Position numbers and translations under genes: made by a program. The notes under the pieces are model-generated. The model was not told the DNA's origin and ran no database searches. It saw only the letters and a list, made by a program, of their open reading frames with translations. This document shows positions 58,901-64,000 of a stretch of DNA of 64,000 bases, piece after piece (position 1 is the stretch's first letter; each line of letters opens with the position of its first letter). This DNA comes from Apus apus (lineage: Eukaryota > Chordata > Aves > Apodiformes > Apodidae), in contig NC_067285.1 of assembly GCF_020740795.1 (NCBI RefSeq), forward strand, positions 15,120,001 through 15,184,000. The letters are read 5' to 3'.

Positions 58901-61900
58901 TGAAAGTAAAAGGCTGGTGAGCAATTTCAGCTTTGTACTTTCCATCACTGAAAGCACCTGAAAACTTTCCTTGCTCTCCTGTTTTGTTGGATATTTTTGC
59001 CCAATAATTTTCAGCCCCCGGATCCTCTCACTGCTCGGTTTATACCTGATCACATTTTTGTGCTACAGATTGTGCTAAAACAAAAAAATTCTTAAACTCT
59101 GCTGAGCTTATTGTACCTGAAATTAATGTAGCAACAGTGCAATACCTTCTGTAACAGGAAGATCATACATGTTTCAAAGAACAGTTTTAGTCACACTCAT
59201 TTTCTCACCCATGCCCATGCTCTCTGACAGGATCCTGTGTGGGATCAAGGGAGCAAGATACCAAGTCCTCACCACATCTCTTAGGTTCCCTCTTAAGTTC
59301 CTCTTCAGTGGCAAGCTACAAATTTTTGAGCAGGTCTTTTGCCATCTTGAGGAGCTAGTGGCTACTACAGTGTGAGTCTTTTGCCCCAAAATCTCACTTA
59401 CCTTATTCCCTGAGAGCTCCAGGACGAGTGGCTGCTCAGTGCCTTTTTTTCCCCTTCATTTTGCATACCTTTTCTCCCACAGTCTGCCTTGTTCTGAGAG
59501 AGGAGAAGGTATGTGCTGCAACCTTACTGTCATCCTTTTATTATTGGAGCACAGCTTTTCCTGAGGAGTCATCTGTATGGGGGCTTTATCATTCTGCTGA
59601 TGGGCCATCCATGTGAAGCTTATCACAAGCCATGTGGGCTTGTCACAAACACCACACTTCTCAGTGTTTACCCAGTTTTACTGCAGTTGGTTGCATCCTT
59701 GGTTATCAATACAGACCATTCTTTTAACCCTTGCTCTGTTGCTTCTTTTAGTCCTCTCTCACACACACTTTCAGTTGTGTTTCCTTCAGTCCAGCTGTAG
59801 TATTTCTACTTCTTCAGCTGCACACCTGGCTTATGCATGGTGTGTCAGAACCTTTGTTTCACAGACTGTCACTGTGACTGTGAAAAGGTATCCTTGGTTT
59901 GGTTAGGTTGTATGGGACCATAATAACAGCAAAAGAAGCATATTTTTAGGCTGTTCTGCTTGGATACAGCCAGGTCTCCTGTACAGAGCTCACAGCACAG
60001 CACGCACAAGCCAGCACCAGGGACAGTCTGTTAGAAATTAGAGGATGTTGAAATCCAAGAGAGGAACAATGCAGCCTGTCCCTGGGTGTTACTACCAGAC
60101 TCACCACGAGGGATTTGAAACAGTTTATACCCAAGATTTCACTGACAATGTTAGAGCTGGAGCTGCTTTCAGCCTGTCACGTGCTGAGCAGCTCCCTGTC
60201 ACAGTATGGGGCAAGACCATTGTTACTAGTGTGGTGCAGACCTGGTGGTGTTTCTATACCCAGGCTCGCAGGGCAAGGCTTCTGTTAACCTCATCTTCCC
60301 CCATAAAGCTCCTGGTGAGATAGGATAGCTGCAATTATCCCACAACAGAGCCACAAGATTCACAAGGAGGCTTTTGTTCACGCAGATTTTCTCATGCTCA
60401 CGTCACAGCCTTATGAGTCCACCCTTCTCCCAGCACATAGACACCAAGCAAGGCCCGGTTCACTTCTTTCCCACTATTCCCAGGCTCCCCTTGACTCTTG
60501 CACTTTCACAGCTGACTCCAGCTCTCAGCAGTGCTGTCTACCCAGAACTAATGGGGAGCTGATACCAAACAGGTAATGCTGGAGCCAATCATCACACTCT
60601 TCTGTCTGTTCAACTGCAGCCTTTGCCTAGTGACAAATCATAACACTTAACTTTGTCTCAGTGCTTTCCATCCATACACTGCCAAGCAGTTTACAGAAGT
60701 CAGTATGATTAGCCCCATCTGCCCAGATGATGAAAAAGCACAAGAGAGCAGCAAAAACCCAGCCTGACACTCTGCCCCCTGGAACAACTCATCCACTTGT
60801 CTGGGAAGCTCTTGTGAACCAGGGCTTGCAGCACACTCCCTCCCACAGAGCGGCAGAGTTCCCAGGGTCCAGGGAAAGGAGCAGCACACTTCAGCTACAC
60901 CTACTCTTAAGTGCATCTTCTGTCATTTTGATATATTCTCTCCTGTTCTGCCAGACTAATAGCAACTTGGAGATTATTGGTCTAATAAAGTACACACACA
61001 ACTCATAATACGTAATCTATGTATTCTGCTACAACTTTAGAAACATGAAAAAAAAATAAATTGGAAAATAATGTCTTTTAGGTTAGGAGAAACATGCTGA
61101 AAAGAGAAACTCAGACAGCAGAATCCCATAGCAGACATTCCCTATGTTTCCCTCCTGCAGTTTGACTTCAGGGGTGGAGGCAGAAGAAACCAAGCAGTAA
61201 AGTTAAAGGAGTTGTTTAGTACTTTATAAAGGCGTTAGGGACTACCTAACAGCAGTTCAGCTGTGTTATATATAATTATGAAATGCTAGTAAACCTAAAG
61301 ACTAACCACACCAGAAGTTCCCGAGATGTGGTTTTCACTATATGGCAACTTAAATTTATGGTTACAGTGTCTTGAGAAGTAAATGGGCAGAAGAGACTCT
61401 CCAAGATCCCTATTTACAGAAGTTCATCTATTCCCAGCAAGGCTTATGGTATCCAGTTAGCATTCTCATAGACACCAAGTGGCCACAACATGAGAAGGTC
61501 CTTAAAATGGTAAAGAAATTACTAGTCTCTGGAGCTGAGACACACTCTGTAACTTAAAAAGCAACTGTAAAATTACTGCCTTGAACAAGGAGTGCATAGC
61601 ATGGAGTGAGGTTCTCTTGTAAAACATGGTTTTTAAGATGAAGTGCAAAGGCTCAGCTTCAGAATTCACTTAATTCCTCTGTTTGCTCTCCTACAAAAAG
61701 GAACTAGTCTGTCTTTTGCCACAGTTCTACTTTGCACTTGCAAAAGTGCAGATTCCTTTTCTAATTTATATCTATATATATTTTATTTTATTTTTTTTCT
61801 TTTAACCAGGCTACTGTTCAGGTGGGTTAAGTTCTCTGGTCAGGCTGATAGTCACAAGCACAGTGTGGGAATGGAGCAGCAATCTGACTGTCCTTTTCAT

Positions 61901-64000
61901 CAGGCAGGGTAGACAGCTCAACTCAACCTCATGTCTTAAAACCACTTGCTAAACTAATCTTTAAACCTGCAACTGATTCATTTCAAAACAGGATCTTAAT
62001 TCTCTCTGGCTAATGACATAATAAATCCTGATCAACACTGTGGGAACACTATTTTTTTTCTTTTCTTTATGGTTTTAATGATTTTTGTCACAACAGTATT
62101 TCTAAGTCTTGTTTAGAAGAACCTGACCACTAGCTTTACCAGAATACAGTTCTTTTTGGCTTCAGCTGGTTTTGTGTTTACTGCAGTTTCAGGCAAAGCA
62201 ACACACAGTAAGGTTCCTATACTATTTCAGGAAAGCAAGACTAAGTATATAGAAGCTGTGGATCAACGTGTTTGACACATTCAATTTAAGGAAAAATTGC
62301 AGATTTCCAGTGTGTTTCCCACAAGGGAGCTGGAGCCAGAAGCTAAGGGCTGATCTCAGCCAAGGTCAGATGTTCTCCCTGGCAAAAGCTGCCCTCTGCC
62401 ATTCTAGCAAAGAGCAGGTAGGAGGGAGGGATAGTTTTCAGCAGGGGAACAAATCCTACTCTGTTACCTGTCCCCACCACCAAGCTCACCTTGCTCATAA
62501 AGGAGCTCCACCTTCCCTCCTGCTGCATGCCTGCTCCCTGGACTTTGCCATGCAGCATGGATGTGCTGCAGGGTCTCCAAACTTCCTCCATCCCTCACTT
62601 CCGACAATGTCCCCTTTACTTGCTACAGCCCAGAGAGGAGGGTGCAGAGGCTGCTGTCTCCCCTGCTCCCAGCTGCAGTGTCACCATTACTGAGCATTAG
62701 AAACCACAGCAGCTTTACCAGCAGTTCCTGCTGCTCCGCTGTCTCAGGAGCCCTCTGAGACTAGTGTGAAAGCTCTGTGAACTGACTGGGGGGTTGAAGT
62801 GGTTTCTACACCGTGAGCTGCTGATTCACCTTCTCCGGGCAGCTCACAGAGCTCAAAGGCCAGTAATACTTTGAGCTTTGGCTGAGAGATTGCAGTTAGA
62901 GAAAAACAAGCAAATTCTCATTTGTTTGTAAAAATTCTCTTCCCAAGGAATGATGTGGCACTCACCACCCTCTGTGATCAGGGCAAAGATTCTCAGGAGG
63001 ATCAGAAGGAAAGGCAAGAATACAAATGTAACTAAGAGCCTTTAACTTCTATTTACACAATATAGAAATGCTTGCTTGAAGGTGGGAGAGTCCAAGCCTG
63101 TAAACCATCCAGCCACCCCATAAGGCTTACTTTTTGTCAGAAGAGCTGTGGTGTACAGCTGGATGAAGGTCACAAGGGAGCATGGGACAGCAGGGGTCAG
63201 ACTCATGGGCACGTGTCTCCTCATCCCAGAAGCTAATTCAATGCCTTCAAAGAATGTTGACATTAAAAGGGGAATTTGAAAGGCAGTGTTAAGGCAGACA
63301 GTGAAGCGCCTTTGCAGATCCTCATAGAAAGCTCTTCCCAAGCTGGAAGAGACCAGTAAGAGCCCAAAAGGGTTCAGACAAGAACTGTAACAGGCAGAGC
63401 TGTAGCATCTCTGGCATTGGCTGAGCACTGACAGTAGTGATAGCAGTGACCATTAAACAGCCTGTATCACCCTTGAATAAGAACAGCCAGTGCAGCACAA
63501 GGGACAGAGGAACAAGGAGCAAAGAACAGGCTGGGAAATTGATCTTTCCAGCCACATTTGGAGGGAGCAAATGCATGAGAGGACGTAAGCAGATGAATTT
63601 GTTCAGTGTGCACTTAGCCGACTCTGTTCCCTTCCATCTGGTCTTTCACACTTTTTCCCTTAACTCATTTCTTAGCTTGTACTGCTAATGCAGCACTGTT
63701 TCAGAGCACAGGGCTGGTTTTGTGTCTTTCCCTGTCTAACAGTGAAGCTCCTCCCATTAACTTTAATCCTAGTGACTTTCACCCTTGCCTCCTGTTCACT
63801 CACTTGGGCTGATGTTGGCTTTCAAGCCAGACAAGCTGAAAGTTATTGCTGAAGAAAAGAACAAGGCTAGGGACAAGGACAGACACCTTCTCACTTCTCT
63901 TTCAACAAATTTACATGAAATTATGTTGGCTGTAGAAGTGCACCCTTATGCTCTGCTGCTCCCCATGCAAGCACACTAGCAACAGCTCAGTGGGTAGGAA
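46912..64000. other. ENTPD1 upstream region, probably first intron and 5' flank
   Basis: About 17 kb with no recognised coding exon on either strand. Open frames here are short and lack domains. The missing ENTPD1 first exon may lie here or beyond 64 kb. There is no CpG island in this stretch. AT-rich low-complexity tracts occur near 61.76-61.80 kb, and a LINE remnant near 53.45-53.70 kb. Confidence 0.5.
53445..53700 (+). mobile_element. Degraded CR1-like LINE remnant
   Basis: The plus strand, in broken frame, reads FYAQFWTLPFRKDVDHLEKL, then LTYEKRLKELGC and a stop, followed by KTLSASIVV-like decay. This follows the order [19 protein letters not shown] and YEERLRELGLF found near the end of CR1 ORF2. 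It is old, with stops and shifts. Confidence 0.65.

Noticed and set aside
58860-58960. Minus-strand MESTK start followed by a GTAAGT donor as the missing ENTPD1 first exon
   Set aside because: It superficially resembles the human MEDTK start, but the exon would end in phase 0 whereas ENTPD1 exon 2 needs phase 1. The remaining residues also do not match CD39.

Overview
The window looks like vertebrate, and specifically avian, nuclear DNA. Genes are split by GT-AG introns. Interspersed repeats are CR1 LINE fragments, and two of them keep the 3' terminus with the ATTCTATG octamer typical of bird CR1. Encoded proteins match vertebrate families clearly but with many substitutions against the mammalian proteins. 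No bacterial, phage, CRISPR, tRNA or rRNA feature was seen.

Three protein-coding genes lie head to tail, all on the minus strand. (1) Positions 1 to about 18.6 kb hold the 5' part of DNMBP (dynamin-binding protein, Tuba): a CpG-island promoter with a candidate non-coding first exon near 18.5 kb, the start-codon exon (9602-9746), a second coding exon (7145-7267) and the large exon carrying SH3-2 to SH3-4 and the proline-rich region (4531-6465). A further long open exon (462-1740) encodes a Tyr/Arg/Glu-rich protein built on a 16-residue repeat. It ends in the same splice phase as the large exon, so it is probably an alternative first coding exon of a short DNMBP isoform. The Rho-GEF, BAR and C-terminal SH3 exons lie beyond position 1. 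(2) Positions 22018-33103 hold all nine coding exons of CPN1, the catalytic subunit of plasma carboxypeptidase N (453 residues), with a GC-rich promoter at 33.1-33.8 kb. (3) Positions 40592-46911 hold nine coding exons of ENTPD1 (CD39 ecto-apyrase), complete except for a short first coding exon that should lie further upstream. One ENTPD1 intron uses a GC donor.

The rest is intron and intergenic DNA: 18.8-22.0 kb (DNMBP-CPN1), 33.8-40.6 kb (CPN1-ENTPD1) and 46.9-64 kb (probably ENTPD1 first intron and upstream flank). CR1 fragments lie at about 6.7, 10.2-11.0, 23.0, 24.3-24.7, 45.8 and 53.5 kb. I recognised no fourth gene in the last 17 kb.

The genes do not form a pathway. DNMBP is a cytoplasmic GEF scaffold linking dynamin and actin regulators, CPN1 is a secreted liver metallocarboxypeptidase that inactivates kinins and anaphylatoxins, and ENTPD1 is a cell-surface enzyme removing extracellular ATP and ADP. 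The DNMBP-CPN1 order matches human 10q24. CPN1 next to ENTPD1 does not match the human order, so a rearrangement breakpoint lies between them in one lineage.
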